Source of the DNA: a virus
Length of the DNA: 61,768 nt
Reading direction: 5' to 3' (one strand)
Virus record (IMG/VR): IMGVR_UViG_3300035665_000033
Span: 1-61,768 of that record
The notes under the pieces are model-generated. The model saw nothing but the letters and a program-made list of their open reading frames with translations. It made no database searches and was not told the DNA's origin. This document shows, in pieces, positions 12,497 through 22,261 of the stretch. The stretch's first letter is position 1. Each line of letters opens with the position of its first letter. Position numbers and translations under genes: made by a program.

Positions 12497-12703
12497 ATGA
12501 TGGACATCAACATATATCAGATTATTGTGCTGGCCGCTGGTCTTGTTGGCGTGTACGTAAAGCTGAACATTGAAATCAGCAAGCTTGCCCTCAGGCTTGA
12601 CATACATGAGAAGCAAACAGTGGACTTGCAGCGCAGTATAGATAAGTTGATAAAAGACGTGCAGGAGATTAAGATACTTCTTGCGCGTAAGCAGATAGAC
12701 TAA
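12497..12703 (+). CDS. Small membrane-anchored coiled-coil protein
   Basis: A 68-residue protein with one N-terminal hydrophobic helix (about residues 5-24, IYQIIVLAAGLVGVYV) followed by a charged heptad-type coiled coil. The layout resembles XhlA-type or spanin-like phage membrane proteins. It lies between the basic protein and the scaffold gene and has its own promoter. A lysis-related or membrane-tethering role is possible but unproven. The second codon is also Met, so the start may be 3 bp later. Confidence 0.6.
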   Translation: MMDINIYQIIVLAAGLVGVYVKLNIEISKLALRLDIHEKQTVDLQRSIDKLIKDVQEIKILLARKQID

Positions 12704-12729
12704 AAAACACCAAATAAAATTTATTTAAC

Positions 12730-13749
12730 ATGTCCTTTGAAAACTCGGAAGAAAACGGATTCAGGATCTTAGACGATTCTGAGATTCAACAAGAGGCTTT
12801 TGCGCCTCAGGAAGTTCAGACAATCGAAGCAGATTCGTTTGAGCAGCCTGTGACCGATGAGGCCGTAGAAGATAATTCAACTCAACAGTACAACGATCAG
12901 GACGTTGATTCAGCAGTGCTTACCTACTTAAGCGAAAGGTTTGGTAGAAGCATTAACTCTTTCGATGACTTGGTTGAGTACAGAGAGCGTGAACGTGCCA
13001 TTGATGAGCGCGTGTCTGCCATAGTCGACTTTGTCGAAAAGACTGGTCGCGACCCAAGAGATTGGTTTATTTATCAGTCGATTAACCCATCCGAAATGGA
13101 TGATTTTTCAGTTGTGAAACTGAATATGTCGGCGGAGTACCCTAACCTTTCTCAAGAGGAGATAGACATCCTTGTAGGTAGCAAGTACAAAATTAACCCA
13201 GACGTCCACGGAGAGGACGAGGTTAAGCTCTCAAAATTGCAGCTAAAGATTGACGCTGAGTCGGCTAGACGGTCTATAGATCAGATAAGAAATGACTATC
13301 AGACTCCAGTTGCCAAAAGCGAAGACTATAGCTCTATCGTAAATGACGAATGGATTAGTGAGATGTCTAAAAGCGTAGAAGAATTCGAGGGCATCGAGTT
13401 TAATCTAGGTGGAAAGAAGTTTACTTATTCTGTAGACGACAGATACAAGTCTAGCCTTTACGATAGAAATTCTCGGCTTGACGAGTTCTTCGATCCTTAC
13501 GTGCGAGAGGATGGCTCTTGGGATTACGACACGCTGAATATGCACAGAACTGTTCTGGACAATATGAACTCTATACTTACGTCTGCATACAGACAGGGGA
13601 TGAGTGATGGACAGAAGAGTATAGTGAATAAAGCAGCTAATGTAAATGCTAAGGCGCCGAATCAAGCTAGCACAAGCCAGGGAGACCCTCTGGCAACCCA
13701 GCTCAGGGATATTCTTGGGATGGATAATTCTTTCATTAAGTTCTTATAA
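12730..13749 (+). CDS. Capsid scaffolding protein
   Basis: A 339-residue acidic, helix-rich protein without recognisable enzyme motif, directly upstream of the major capsid protein. The first 60 residues are Glu/Gln/Asp-rich and low-complexity. The C-terminus (QGDPLATQLRDILGMDNSFI) is a short amphipathic helix of the kind that docks scaffold to capsid shell. Position, acidity and length fit an assembly scaffold. Confidence 0.72.
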   Translation: MSFENSEENGFRILDDSEIQQEAFAPQEVQTIEADSFEQPVTDEAVEDNSTQQYNDQDVDSAVLTYLSERFGRSINSFDDLVEYRERERAIDERVSAIVDFVEKTGRDPRDWFIYQSINPSEMDDFSVVKLNMSAEYPNLSQEEIDILVGSKYKINPDVHGEDEVKLSKLQLKIDAESARRSIDQIRNDYQTPVAKSEDYSSIVNDEWISEMSKSVEEFEGIEFNLGGKKFTYSVDDRYKSSLYDRNSRLDEFFDPYVREDGSWDYDTLNMHRTVLDNMNSILTSAYRQGMSDGQKSIVNKAANVNAKAPNQASTSQGDPLATQLRDILGMDNSFIKFL

Positions 13750-13769
13750 CTATTAAAACCTAAACTATT

Positions 13770-15203
13770 ATGGCGCTTACAAACCAAACAGCGGCCGATA
13801 AAGGCCCATTGAAAGTTGACGCGGTACCCCAGAAGTATGTGTCTTTGGGGAATCTCATTGACCCCACAAAACCCTCTAACAGAGACCTCCTCGTCAAGAC
13901 CTTTGGCGACCAGGGCATTACTGGCTTTTTGGAACTCACTGGAGCTACGAGAGGGATCGCTACCGCCGACGAAGTTCAGTGGTGGGAGGAGAGCAGACTG
14001 CATAGAAGAATTGCTTGTACAGTAGCTGTTGCAGCGGCAGGAGCGGCAGCTGTATTTACCATAACAACTATTGACGGAACAGCTATTGGAACCGTTGCTG
14101 ACGGAAATGAAGCTAGTAGTTTTGTTAGGCTGAATGACGTAATAATAAATGCTCTTTCGGGAAGAAGATTTTTGGTTACGGCTATAACCAATGACGCCGC
14201 TACTTTTAGCGCTCTTCCTCTTGACAAAGCCGCTGTATCAACTGCCATTACGACAGCTGAACAGTTCAATGTTATTGGTAACATGTATGCTCAAGGTACG
14301 GCCCAGCCAACAACGTTCTACCAAACTCAACTCACAAGAAGAGTAAACCCTCTGTTCATCACCAAAGAAACGTTCCATGTGAACGGATCTCAGGCCACGA
14401 ACATCGGCTGGGTTGATATAGGAAACGGTGATTACAGATGGTTCGTTAAAGGCGAGATGGATACCAGAAAGCGCTTCTTGAATCAAAGAGAGGCTATGCT
14501 TATGTATAACCAACTGTCCGCTTACACAACCAACGCCACTCTTACTGGAGGTATAGTTGGTTCTGAGGGCTATTTCTCTGCTATAGAAAACAGAGGTCTC
14601 GTTGTTGATGGAACAGCTGTCGATGGACAAGGACTCGCTGACTCAACATTCAACAACATGAATGACATAGATGGCATCATCCTTGCTATAGATGCAGAAG
14701 GCGGTTCTAGCGAATACGCCATGTATGTAAACCTTGCAACATCTATCAACGTTGACAAAATGCTTGCTGCTGCTGGAGCTACCTCGCAGACCGCTGGTGT
14801 TCTTGCTCAGTATGGTGTATTCAACAACAACAAGGACATGGCTATTGCGCTCGGTTTTAAATCATTCACAAGAGGCGGATACACAATCCACAAGCATGAC
14901 TGGAAATTGTTGAATGATCCTACTCTCGGTGGAGCTTTTGGTGGGACTAGAACTGGCGCGGTGATTGGAGCGATGTTGCCTATGAGCAAAGTTGCTGATG
15001 CCAAGACTGGCGAAAAGGCTCCTGCTCTGGAGATGGTTTATAAGTCTGCAAATGGTTACAGCAGAGACATTGAGCACTGGGTAACTGGCGGTGGTGTACT
15101 CGGATATAATACGGACGGTGATGACTTGGCTAAGTTCCACTACCGTTCTGAGTGCGCTCTCGTGACAAGAGCTGCTAACCAGCACGTTCTCTTGAAGTCG
15201 TAA
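13770..15203 (+). CDS. Major capsid protein
   Basis: A 477-residue protein beginning MALTNQTAADKGPLKV, immediately after the scaffold gene and followed by a strong hairpin. The mixed alpha-beta, Ala/Gly/Thr-rich composition and the segment EVQWWEESRLHRRIAC near residue 67 fit HK97-fold capsid proteins of Bacteroidota podoviruses. It would form the icosahedral shell. The assignment is from position, length and the hairpin that probably protects or ends a highly expressed message; no motif alone proves it. Confidence 0.8.
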   Translation: MALTNQTAADKGPLKVDAVPQKYVSLGNLIDPTKPSNRDLLVKTFGDQGITGFLELTGATRGIATADEVQWWEESRLHRRIACTVAVAAAGAAAVFTITTIDGTAIGTVADGNEASSFVRLNDVIINALSGRRFLVTAITNDAATFSALPLDKAAVSTAITTAEQFNVIGNMYAQGTAQPTTFYQTQLTRRVNPLFITKETFHVNGSQATNIGWVDIGNGDYRWFVKGEMDTRKRFLNQREAMLMYNQLSAYTTNATLTGGIVGSEGYFSAIENRGLVVDGTAVDGQGLADSTFNNMNDIDGIILAIDAEGGSSEYAMYVNLATSINVDKMLAAAGATSQTAGVLAQYGVFNNNKDMAIALGFKSFTRGGYTIHKHDWKLLNDPTLGGAFGGTRTGAVIGAMLPMSKVADAKTGEKAPALEMVYKSANGYSRDIEHWVTGGGVLGYNTDGDDLAKFHYRSECALVTRAANQHVLLKS

Positions 15204-15214
15204 CATTATTAAAA

Positions 15215-15257
15215 CATAACGAAGGGGAGGGAGAAAGGCTCTCTCCCCCTAGTTATG
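15215..15257 (+). terminator. Long hairpin after capsid gene
   Basis: An imperfect stem pairs CATAAC (15215-15220) with GTTATG (15252-15257) and an inner GGGGAGGGAG with CTCTCTCCCC. No U-run follows, so it may be a message-stabilising or partial-termination element rather than a full terminator. Confidence 0.65.
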
Positions 15258-15282
15258 ACTTAACCAATTAAATTCAAATAAA

Positions 15283-16071
15283 ATGGCAAGACCAAGATCT
15301 GGAGGATTGGCTCCTATAACCAATCAAACACCATCATTTGATAGGAAAACAAAAAGCACTCCTGGGGCTATAGAGTATATGACCCTGTCTCCTAGCGGAG
15401 CTATTTACATGATGAGAAGCACAGTAGCCTCTATCATTGATGAAAAAACTGGTAAATTGAGGGCTATTAGATATTGCGAGATGGAGCCATCCATCTATGT
15501 TGATCAACAGTCAGAAAACTCAGTAAAATCAACGATAATTTTTAATTTCGGAAGGCTTTTTGTGGACAGTAAAAAACCTAATCTTAAAGAATTTTTGGAC
15601 GCTCATCCACAAAACGAAGCAAACGGAGGGAGTCTGTTTAAGAGAGTGGATTACGAGAGTAATGCAAAAGAAAGCCTTGATCAAGAATTTGAACTTGTAG
15701 AGGCGGTTTCCATGGTTAGGGACAAGTCCATCGACGAACTGCTTCCCGTGGCTATTGCTTTTGGCTTGAATACAGACGCTCCAGTATCTGAGATAAAATA
15801 CGACTTGCTTCAAATAGCAAAGGCAAATCCAAAAACGTTTATACAGTCGTTTGACAACCCATCTGTAAGCACAAAAGCCAAGATAAAGAAGGCCTCAATG
15901 TATCAAGTAATCAAGCTTGATAAAGACTATGTGAGATGGTTTGACACAAACAAGATTATAATCTCTGTTCCAGCTGGACAAGATTCTACCGATGTCATGG
16001 TTAGATATTGCATGACTGAAGCTGGTGCTCCTGTACTTGCTGAGATAGAAAGACAAACAGAAGGCAAGTAA
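15283..16071 (+). CDS. Hypothetical structural protein after capsid
   Basis: A 262-residue protein between the capsid hairpin and a terminator. It starts after AAATTCAAATAAA. I do not recognise a domain. It is mixed alpha-beta, with a helical middle (ESLDQEFELVEAVSMVRDKS) and a C-terminal lysine-rich stretch. Its place between capsid and connector genes suggests a head or head-completion protein. Confidence 0.6.
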   Translation: MARPRSGGLAPITNQTPSFDRKTKSTPGAIEYMTLSPSGAIYMMRSTVASIIDEKTGKLRAIRYCEMEPSIYVDQQSENSVKSTIIFNFGRLFVDSKKPNLKEFLDAHPQNEANGGSLFKRVDYESNAKESLDQEFELVEAVSMVRDKSIDELLPVAIAFGLNTDAPVSEIKYDLLQIAKANPKTFIQSFDNPSVSTKAKIKKASMYQVIKLDKDYVRWFDTNKIIISVPAGQDSTDVMVRYCMTEAGAPVLAEIERQTEGK

Positions 16072-16086
16072 TTGCTGCTGATATAG

Positions 16087-16117
16087 AAAGAGGGTCTTAA
16101 CGGGCCCTCTTTTTTTT
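16087..16117 (+). terminator. Rho-independent terminator of head operon
   Basis: AAAGAGGG (16087-16094) pairs with CCCTCTTT (16105-16112) around a 10-nt loop, with a run of T continuing to 16117. It ends the capsid transcript just before the next promoter. Confidence 0.85.
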
Positions 16118-16122
16118 ATGCC

Positions 16123-16130
16123 TATATTTG
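16123..16130 (+). promoter_or_regulatory. Promoter giving an apparently leaderless message
   Basis: TATATTTG followed by CTTT and the ATG at 16135. The -7 element ends only 4 bp before the start codon, so initiation would fall on or next to the A of ATG. Confidence 0.72.
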
Positions 16131-16134
16131 CTTT

Positions 16135-16878
16135 ATGATAGATATAGGACTAGTATATGCTACCGTTAAAGATGTTGTAAACAAAGACGTAAACGGATTT
16201 GTTACCCCAAACATATTTAATAGGTTCGCTTTTGTCGCTCAAACAAACATCTACAATAAGATATTCCATGGCGTAAAAGACTCTAAGAAGCTTATGCGTT
16301 CTGGAATAAACCCATCTGGAGATAAATCCTATGATAAAAGAGCTTTAGAAGATCTGGCATACTATGTCAAGACATCTACCGTAACCAGAGGAACGAACAA
16401 TCAGTTTGTAAAGCCGTCAGACCTCTCTAGACTTATAAGCATGTCTACTAATGGCGTATTCTTTGACGGAGAAATGACTGGCATTTCAATAGACATAAAC
16501 TACGATCCGTCTAAAACAGAGAGAATACTTAAAAGCCCCATAAGCAAACCTAAAGAAACCTCTCCTCTAGCGGTAGTAGGAGACAACATAGAAGTTTATC
16601 CTTATTCTATAAATAGAATAAAAATAACTTACTACAAAATTCCAGAATCAAGAGATTCTAGCGGAAACAGATCTTCATTCATCCCGACATATGCTTACTC
16701 AGACAACATAGAAACCAACCAAAATGTTGGCGGCTCATATAACTTCGATCTTCCAGAACACTACTTTGATGAGATTGTGACTGAGATATGTAGTCTTGTT
16801 TCGGCAAACCTAAGGGATCAGGAGGTATCTAAGTATGCAGAAGGAAAATCCGTCTCACACAAACAAGACAGCATGTAA
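16135..16878 (+). CDS. Probable neck/connector protein
   Basis: A 247-residue protein between the head genes and a tail-ring-like protein, with the stop overlapping the next start (TAATG). The sequence is mixed, with a basic C-terminus ending in a Ser/Lys-rich tail and a DFxxEI-like segment (LPEHYFDEIVTEICSLVSAN) near the end that resembles connector helices. This gene, the next and the 1512-residue protein form the usual podovirus-like neck and nozzle cluster. The call is positional. Confidence 0.6.
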   Translation: MIDIGLVYATVKDVVNKDVNGFVTPNIFNRFAFVAQTNIYNKIFHGVKDSKKLMRSGINPSGDKSYDKRALEDLAYYVKTSTVTRGTNNQFVKPSDLSRLISMSTNGVFFDGEMTGISIDINYDPSKTERILKSPISKPKETSPLAVVGDNIEVYPYSINRIKITYYKIPESRDSSGNRSSFIPTYAYSDNIETNQNVGGSYNFDLPEHYFDEIVTEICSLVSANLRDQEVSKYAEGKSVSHKQDSM

Positions 16879-17702
16879 TGGCAAGAAATTATGTCACTAT
16901 AGATGAGATAGTCAACGACTTTATACTTAGTGTTGACGTAGACGATTACGCTGGTCACGCTTCTGACATAGCCATAAGAAGCCATGCCTTAAAGGGTATA
17001 AGAGAACTTGGCTTTGATGTACAGAAAATAGTTAAGTCGGTAAAACTTTCAGTGGAGTCCAATGACACAGTGACACTTCCAGACGACTTTGTTGATCTGG
17101 TAAAGATTGGAATAGTTGGGCCTAGCGGTATAGTTTACTGCCTTGGTGAGAACAAGAACATAAACCATTCTATGGCATATGCATTGGATCAATTTAATAA
17201 TCCAATAGACAGCGACTCGGACGGAGTTTATGACAGGGTGGATTCAAAAGGGCCCACTTCTTCTGGATCGCCAGGAGTCGATATAATGGAAGGCGGTCTT
17301 GATTCGTACGTATTTAGAAATTACGTTTATGACGGTGGGCTTGGGGCTTTATATGGCTTTGGAGGCGGAAAAACTTACGGGCAATATAAGATAAATAACG
17401 AGCAGAATAGAATAGAGATGGCCACTAATTCAGATATATCTGAGGTTGTTGTAGAGTATATAAGCGACGAAGCGAAAAGCAGCAACCCTGTTGTTCATGT
17501 GTATGCTGAAGACGCTCTCATGGCCTATATATACTACAAGATAGTAGAAAGAAAAGCATCTGTTCCAGCCAACGAAAAAGCCAGAGCAAGGTCAGAATAC
17601 TACAACGAAAGGAGAAAGGCTAACGCAAGGATAAAATCTTTCTCTACGGCGGACGCACTTAAAACAATCAGAAAGAACTTTAAGCAGTCACCCAAGTACT
17701 AA
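16878..17702 (+). CDS. Tail tubular A-like / ring protein
   Basis: A 274-residue protein. The N-terminal part, DYAGHASDIAIRSHALKGIRELGFDV followed by VTLPDDFVDLVKIGIV, is the pattern of gp11/tail-tube-A-like proteins that form the ring below the portal in short-tailed phages. The C-terminal third is helical and basic. It overlaps both neighbours at TAATG junctions. The resemblance is good but seen only by eye. Confidence 0.68.
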   Translation: MARNYVTIDEIVNDFILSVDVDDYAGHASDIAIRSHALKGIRELGFDVQKIVKSVKLSVESNDTVTLPDDFVDLVKIGIVGPSGIVYCLGENKNINHSMAYALDQFNNPIDSDSDGVYDRVDSKGPTSSGSPGVDIMEGGLDSYVFRNYVYDGGLGALYGFGGGKTYGQYKINNEQNRIEMATNSDISEVVVEYISDEAKSSNPVVHVYAEDALMAYIYYKIVERKASVPANEKARARSEYYNERRKANARIKSFSTADALKTIRKNFKQSPKY

Positions 17703-20700
17703 TGCTGATAGACAGAATAGTTCCAACTGGATTAAACCAGGACAAACACCCTCTTGATTTGGTTGAGGGTGAGATCTATGATGCTATAAACATGAGTATA
17801 GCTGACTATGGGGGAGAGGGGGACGGTCTTTATAAAGTTGTAAAAGGAAACCTTGCAGTTAACTTCTCCTCTCTGCCAACTGACTCTTCACAAAAAGTAG
17901 TTGGATCTGTCGCTGACTATCAGAGAAACCACATATACTTTTTTGTAAAGTCAAATACCTCTACAAATAATGCAATATACAGATATAGTTCTGACGAAAA
18001 TGCTGTAGTAAAGGTAATAGGTGGATCTTTTTTGGCTCTAGGGGATTTCGTTAAGGCCAACATAGTAAACATAGTCAACCAGCATGTGGACGAGACGGTA
18101 GAAGAACTTGAAGAACAGTGCATGCTGTTCTTTACTGACGGCGTAAATCCGCCCAGGAGAATAAATGTAGACAGGGCGATTAGAGGGGAGTTTGCAACTT
18201 ATGATACAGACAACCTTTCTTACATGATCTCCGCATGTAAGGCCGCCCCAAACGTTATACCGACCGTTTTTTTTGATACTGATCCAGACTATAAAGCAAA
18301 CAATTTCGCGAGAAACATGTTTCAGTTTGCGGTCCAGTATTTGTACAAGGACGGAGACGAGTCTGCTATATCTGGATATTCTACTATAGCTGTAAATGAC
18401 TTTACATACTTAGAAGGCATAGACACAGCTCTTCTACCTGTTCCGAAGGTGGATAAGTACGAAAACAATGTATGTGTTATAGAGATCTCAAGAATGCCTA
18501 TGGAGGGTGTCTCTGTATCGCCTATAAATACCATACCAGCAACGTTAAATATATTCGAAATAAATAAAGTAAGAATTTTAGCCAGAAACGGAAACTCTGG
18601 AGCTTTCTTTGTGGTTGATGAGGTATATATTGATCAGGATGAATTTAGACTTATGCCTGGGTCTGGTTCTTCTTCGCCTAAAAAAATATACGATTCTATA
18701 AGAAGACAGTATAGGTTTTATAACGAAGGGTTATACGAATACTCTTCATCTCTTGACACAGACAAGCTATACGATAACGTTCCATTTACAGCCGTAGGCC
18801 AATGTGTAGCCGACGATAGAGTTATGTATAGCAACTACACGGAAACATATCCAAACGTAGACGTCACTGGAACAATAACTCCAATATACTCAGATTATAA
18901 TCTTCTTTCTACGTCAGACATATTCTATGATATAACTCAAAATCCAACTCAGAATATAGTATCAATAGCTAGTGGAAGCAGAAATATAACAGTTAATATG
19001 ACTGCAAATCCAGGCGGATTCACAGCTCTCAATACCGTTATACCAGCTGGATCAAAGTATAGGTTGTCTTTTATGTTTAGACCCCAGGGGTCTTTTTATT
19101 CAACATTATCTAATCAAACTCCTCTGAAGCTAAAGATGGAGGATAGCAGTGGAGACCAATTTGAACTTTGGGTAGATAGCACTACATCAATGAATCCAGT
19201 TTTTACAGAAGCTGATCAATCTTTAGAAAGGAATGTAGACATTTATGTTAATATAGATGAAGATACTACTGTTGCTGATTTAAAAGACATACTTATAAGT
19301 AGGCTTCTTTCAACTCAGATAAAGTATAATTCAGACATGGGTTCTAGTGGGCTTAATGGAGGCCCTCATCAGTTCTTAGTGGCAGGCTCTTTGTCAAGTG
19401 ATTTTGCAGTTGGAGATTTAGTTTCTTTCTCTTACATAAATCAAAGAATTCAATACACTTGGGGGTTTTCTGTTACATCCACCCCAAATTCTAATTTAAT
19501 AACTATAACCCCAGAACTTGTTGATGCAAAAATAATTAGAACAGCAACGAATGCTATATACACATCTAATGAATACAGAGTATTTAAAGGTCAATCAAAT
19601 TATGACGTTAAAATTACTGGCCAGTTATTTAATAAAAATTATGTAAATTACACTGGGTATGAAACTACTATACCTCAGAACTCATCTTTTACTTATGTGA
19701 TTTCGGCTCTACAAACGAACTTAAGAGCAGTTAGATCGTTCAAGGCTGGAAGCACTCATGAGCTTGGTGTTGTTTATTACGACAAGTTCAATAGGTCTGG
19801 ATATGTAAACATTCTTGGCTCTGCTTATGTAGATTACTTCGGATCGTCAGCCAGAGCTACAAAGAATGGGCCGTGCGCTCTTAAAGTAAACATATCTTCA
19901 GCTCCTCCTTCATGGGCAGAGAGATTTCAAATAGTTTATTCTGGTCCTTCTACTATAGACAGTTTTACTACATATACGACTGGAGGGGCATATCCCAAAA
20001 GAATAAAAGACGGAAGCTCATATAACGTAGACACTAAATCTAAGCTTATATATGTCTCCTTGAATACGCTAGAAAAGTTTATGGCCGAAAAAGGAGCCAA
20101 TAAAACATATTCATTTACTCCAGGAGACAAATTAAGAGTTGTTACGTATAACTCAACAACAGACGGAACAAATGGATCTCCGTTCGCCACTGTTACATCA
20201 ACTGCTATAAACGGAGCGTTTGGCGGAAGAATAGTAGAATTTGATGTTGTTGGCTTTGAAGTTTTGGGGACTGATTCAGCAACTAATCCAATTACAGATT
20301 CGTCAACTGTAAACGAAAAATATACTGGTGATTTTGTTATTCTTTCTGCTCCAGACGTAGAGTCTGGAATGTATAAATATGTTGGATGGGATTGGTACAG
20401 TGTCACTGGTAATACGTATCCAAACAACGACTCATCTACTCAGCTTTCTTATTGGGGAAGAGAGTCTGTTGTTGAAATATATAGCCCAGCAAAAAACACA
20501 GAACAAAAGACATACTATGAAATAGGCAAGTCTTACCCATTTATTCTGGATAAAAACGGAGCGGTTGTACATCCTAATGTGGTAGTGTCAGAAGGGACCT
20601 GTCACTTCAGGCCATCTATGTGCAAGACGGCCAGCTATAGCTATTTATGGCAGGAGGTAGGGAGCATAAAGGAATGGGTCTATAAATTAAAGTTTATAGA

Positions 20701-22240
20701 GTCTTCTAGCGCGAATGATTTATTCTCTTCAAACAGCTGGTCCAGAGGAAGGAGTATGGTTAGGTATGAAAAGGCTAGAACAATAAGGGAGAAAAGCGGA
20801 ATAATATATAGCGACAAATACAACAGGGATTCAGAAAGACTGACTCTGTCTTCGTTTAATCCGATCACGGCAAATTTCGCTTCGACAAACATAGAGTATG
20901 GATCCCTTAACTACATAGAGTCCTTAGGGGAGAACTTAATAGCAATTCAAGAAAACAAGACTTCTATTGCTGGCTTATCCAGGAATGTCGTAAGCTATGC
21001 TGACGGATCAGAAAGTGTTGCTGTATCAACCAATGTTATAGGTCAGTTTAGATATTTGTCTGGTGACTTTGGTTGCGGAAATAAGCCTTCTTCTGTTTTA
21101 AAGTTTAACAACAATGTATTCTATGTTGATCCAGATAAAAAAAAGGTAGTCAGATTTTCTACTGATCAAGCATATATTATATCTGACGTTGGAATGAAGA
21201 GTTTTTTTGATTCCAAAATAAATAAGAACTCAAGTATAGTTAGCGGCTACGATCCAGAAGAGAATATGTATATGCTTACCATAGGTTCAGACACTATAGG
21301 GTATAGCTTAGATACATCGAAGTGGATAAGCAGGTATACATTTACGCCAGATTGCTATAACTATATAGACAACAAATTCATATCATTTAGATATTCAGTA
21401 AATTACTCAACTCAACAAAGAAATATATTTTGGATTCATAGCGAGCTTTCAGCAACAAGGGCTTCTTTTTATGGATCTCCACCAAACACCTATTCCTCTC
21501 TTACGGTGGTTTCCAATATGGCACCAGCGAATGTAAAGGTCTATAACTCCATGTCAATACTAGGTAGTGGCTGGAACCCGTATGGGTCTGGTGACGATAA
21601 CCCAGCATTAAATGTAGAGGGCTTGTTGCCAAACTCAAATATCATGAGGATAACTACCGACTTGAACTCTTTTGCTTTGTTTCATGCTCCAGAAAAAAAA
21701 GAAGGGACGTGGTATTATAAACTAAAGACAAGCAGAAAGTCAGACTTTGTTTCTAATAAGCTGATATATAATGGCGGTGATTTTGATTTTATAATGTCAC
21801 CATCGTCATCTAATATAACAAAGCTACCGCGAATAGATTCAACAAATACAGACGGCCTTGTTGGACAAGGAAAGACGAGATTGGTTTTTTCTGGGTCGAT
21901 AAAAAGAAAAGGAATAAAAATAAATGACTATATATTTAGATACACAAATGGAAATTACGAACCTCTTTCAAATCCAGACAGTCTTGAAGGATCTAGGGTG
22001 ACTAATCTTGAGTCCGAAACAACTGTATTGGTAAATAATAATAATGGAACATCAAGCTATAGTATAGGTTCAGACAATATATACTGCGTTTCTAACTGGG
22101 ATCAAGATGGCGATTCGGTTAGGGGAAGATACGCAAAGGCTCATATAAAAATAGCCCCTGGAAATGCATGCCAGATAAACGCCATAAACTTCCACATATC
22201 AGATTCAAAACTTCATCACTCTTCATCGGAAAACCCTTAA
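17702..22240 (+). CDS. Large tail tube B-like / tail nozzle protein
   Basis: A 1512-residue, mostly beta-strand protein beginning LIDRIVPTGLNQDKHPLDLVEGEIYDAINM, the opening typical of tail-nozzle or stabilisation proteins of Bacteroidota podoviruses. No collagen or fibre repeats and no enzyme motif are seen. In short-tailed phages a large tubular B protein closes the tail and contacts fibres. The size is larger than T7 gp12 but plausible for crAss-like relatives. It follows the ring protein directly (TAATG). Confidence 0.68.
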   Translation: MLIDRIVPTGLNQDKHPLDLVEGEIYDAINMSIADYGGEGDGLYKVVKGNLAVNFSSLPTDSSQKVVGSVADYQRNHIYFFVKSNTSTNNAIYRYSSDENAVVKVIGGSFLALGDFVKANIVNIVNQHVDETVEELEEQCMLFFTDGVNPPRRINVDRAIRGEFATYDTDNLSYMISACKAAPNVIPTVFFDTDPDYKANNFARNMFQFAVQYLYKDGDESAISGYSTIAVNDFTYLEGIDTALLPVPKVDKYENNVCVIEISRMPMEGVSVSPINTIPATLNIFEINKVRILARNGNSGAFFVVDEVYIDQDEFRLMPGSGSSSPKKIYDSIRRQYRFYNEGLYEYSSSLDTDKLYDNVPFTAVGQCVADDRVMYSNYTETYPNVDVTGTITPIYSDYNLLSTSDIFYDITQNPTQNIVSIASGSRNITVNMTANPGGFTALNTVIPAGSKYRLSFMFRPQGSFYSTLSNQTPLKLKMEDSSGDQFELWVDSTTSMNPVFTEADQSLERNVDIYVNIDEDTTVADLKDILISRLLSTQIKYNSDMGSSGLNGGPHQFLVAGSLSSDFAVGDLVSFSYINQRIQYTWGFSVTSTPNSNLITITPELVDAKIIRTATNAIYTSNEYRVFKGQSNYDVKITGQLFNKNYVNYTGYETTIPQNSSFTYVISALQTNLRAVRSFKAGSTHELGVVYYDKFNRSGYVNILGSAYVDYFGSSARATKNGPCALKVNISSAPPSWAERFQIVYSGPSTIDSFTTYTTGGAYPKRIKDGSSYNVDTKSKLIYVSLNTLEKFMAEKGANKTYSFTPGDKLRVVTYNSTTDGTNGSPFATVTSTAINGAFGGRIVEFDVVGFEVLGTDSATNPITDSSTVNEKYTGDFVILSAPDVESGMYKYVGWDWYSVTGNTYPNNDSSTQLSYWGRESVVEIYSPAKNTEQKTYYEIGKSYPFILDKNGAVVHPNVVVSEGTCHFRPSMCKTASYSYLWQEVGSIKEWVYKLKFIESSSANDLFSSNSWSRGRSMVRYEKARTIREKSGIIYSDKYNRDSERLTLSSFNPITANFASTNIEYGSLNYIESLGENLIAIQENKTSIAGLSRNVVSYADGSESVAVSTNVIGQFRYLSGDFGCGNKPSSVLKFNNNVFYVDPDKKKVVRFSTDQAYIISDVGMKSFFDSKINKNSSIVSGYDPEENMYMLTIGSDTIGYSLDTSKWISRYTFTPDCYNYIDNKFISFRYSVNYSTQQRNIFWIHSELSATRASFYGSPPNTYSSLTVVSNMAPANVKVYNSMSILGSGWNPYGSGDDNPALNVEGLLPNSNIMRITTDLNSFALFHAPEKKEGTWYYKLKTSRKSDFVSNKLIYNGGDFDFIMSPSSSNITKLPRIDSTNTDGLVGQGKTRLVFSGSIKRKGIKINDYIFRYTNGNYEPLSNPDSLEGSRVTNLESETTVLVNNNNGTSSYSIGSDNIYCVSNWDQDGDSVRGRYAKAHIKIAPGNACQINAINFHISDSKLHHSSSENP

Positions 22241-22261
22241 CTTAGCAAAAAAAAATATATT

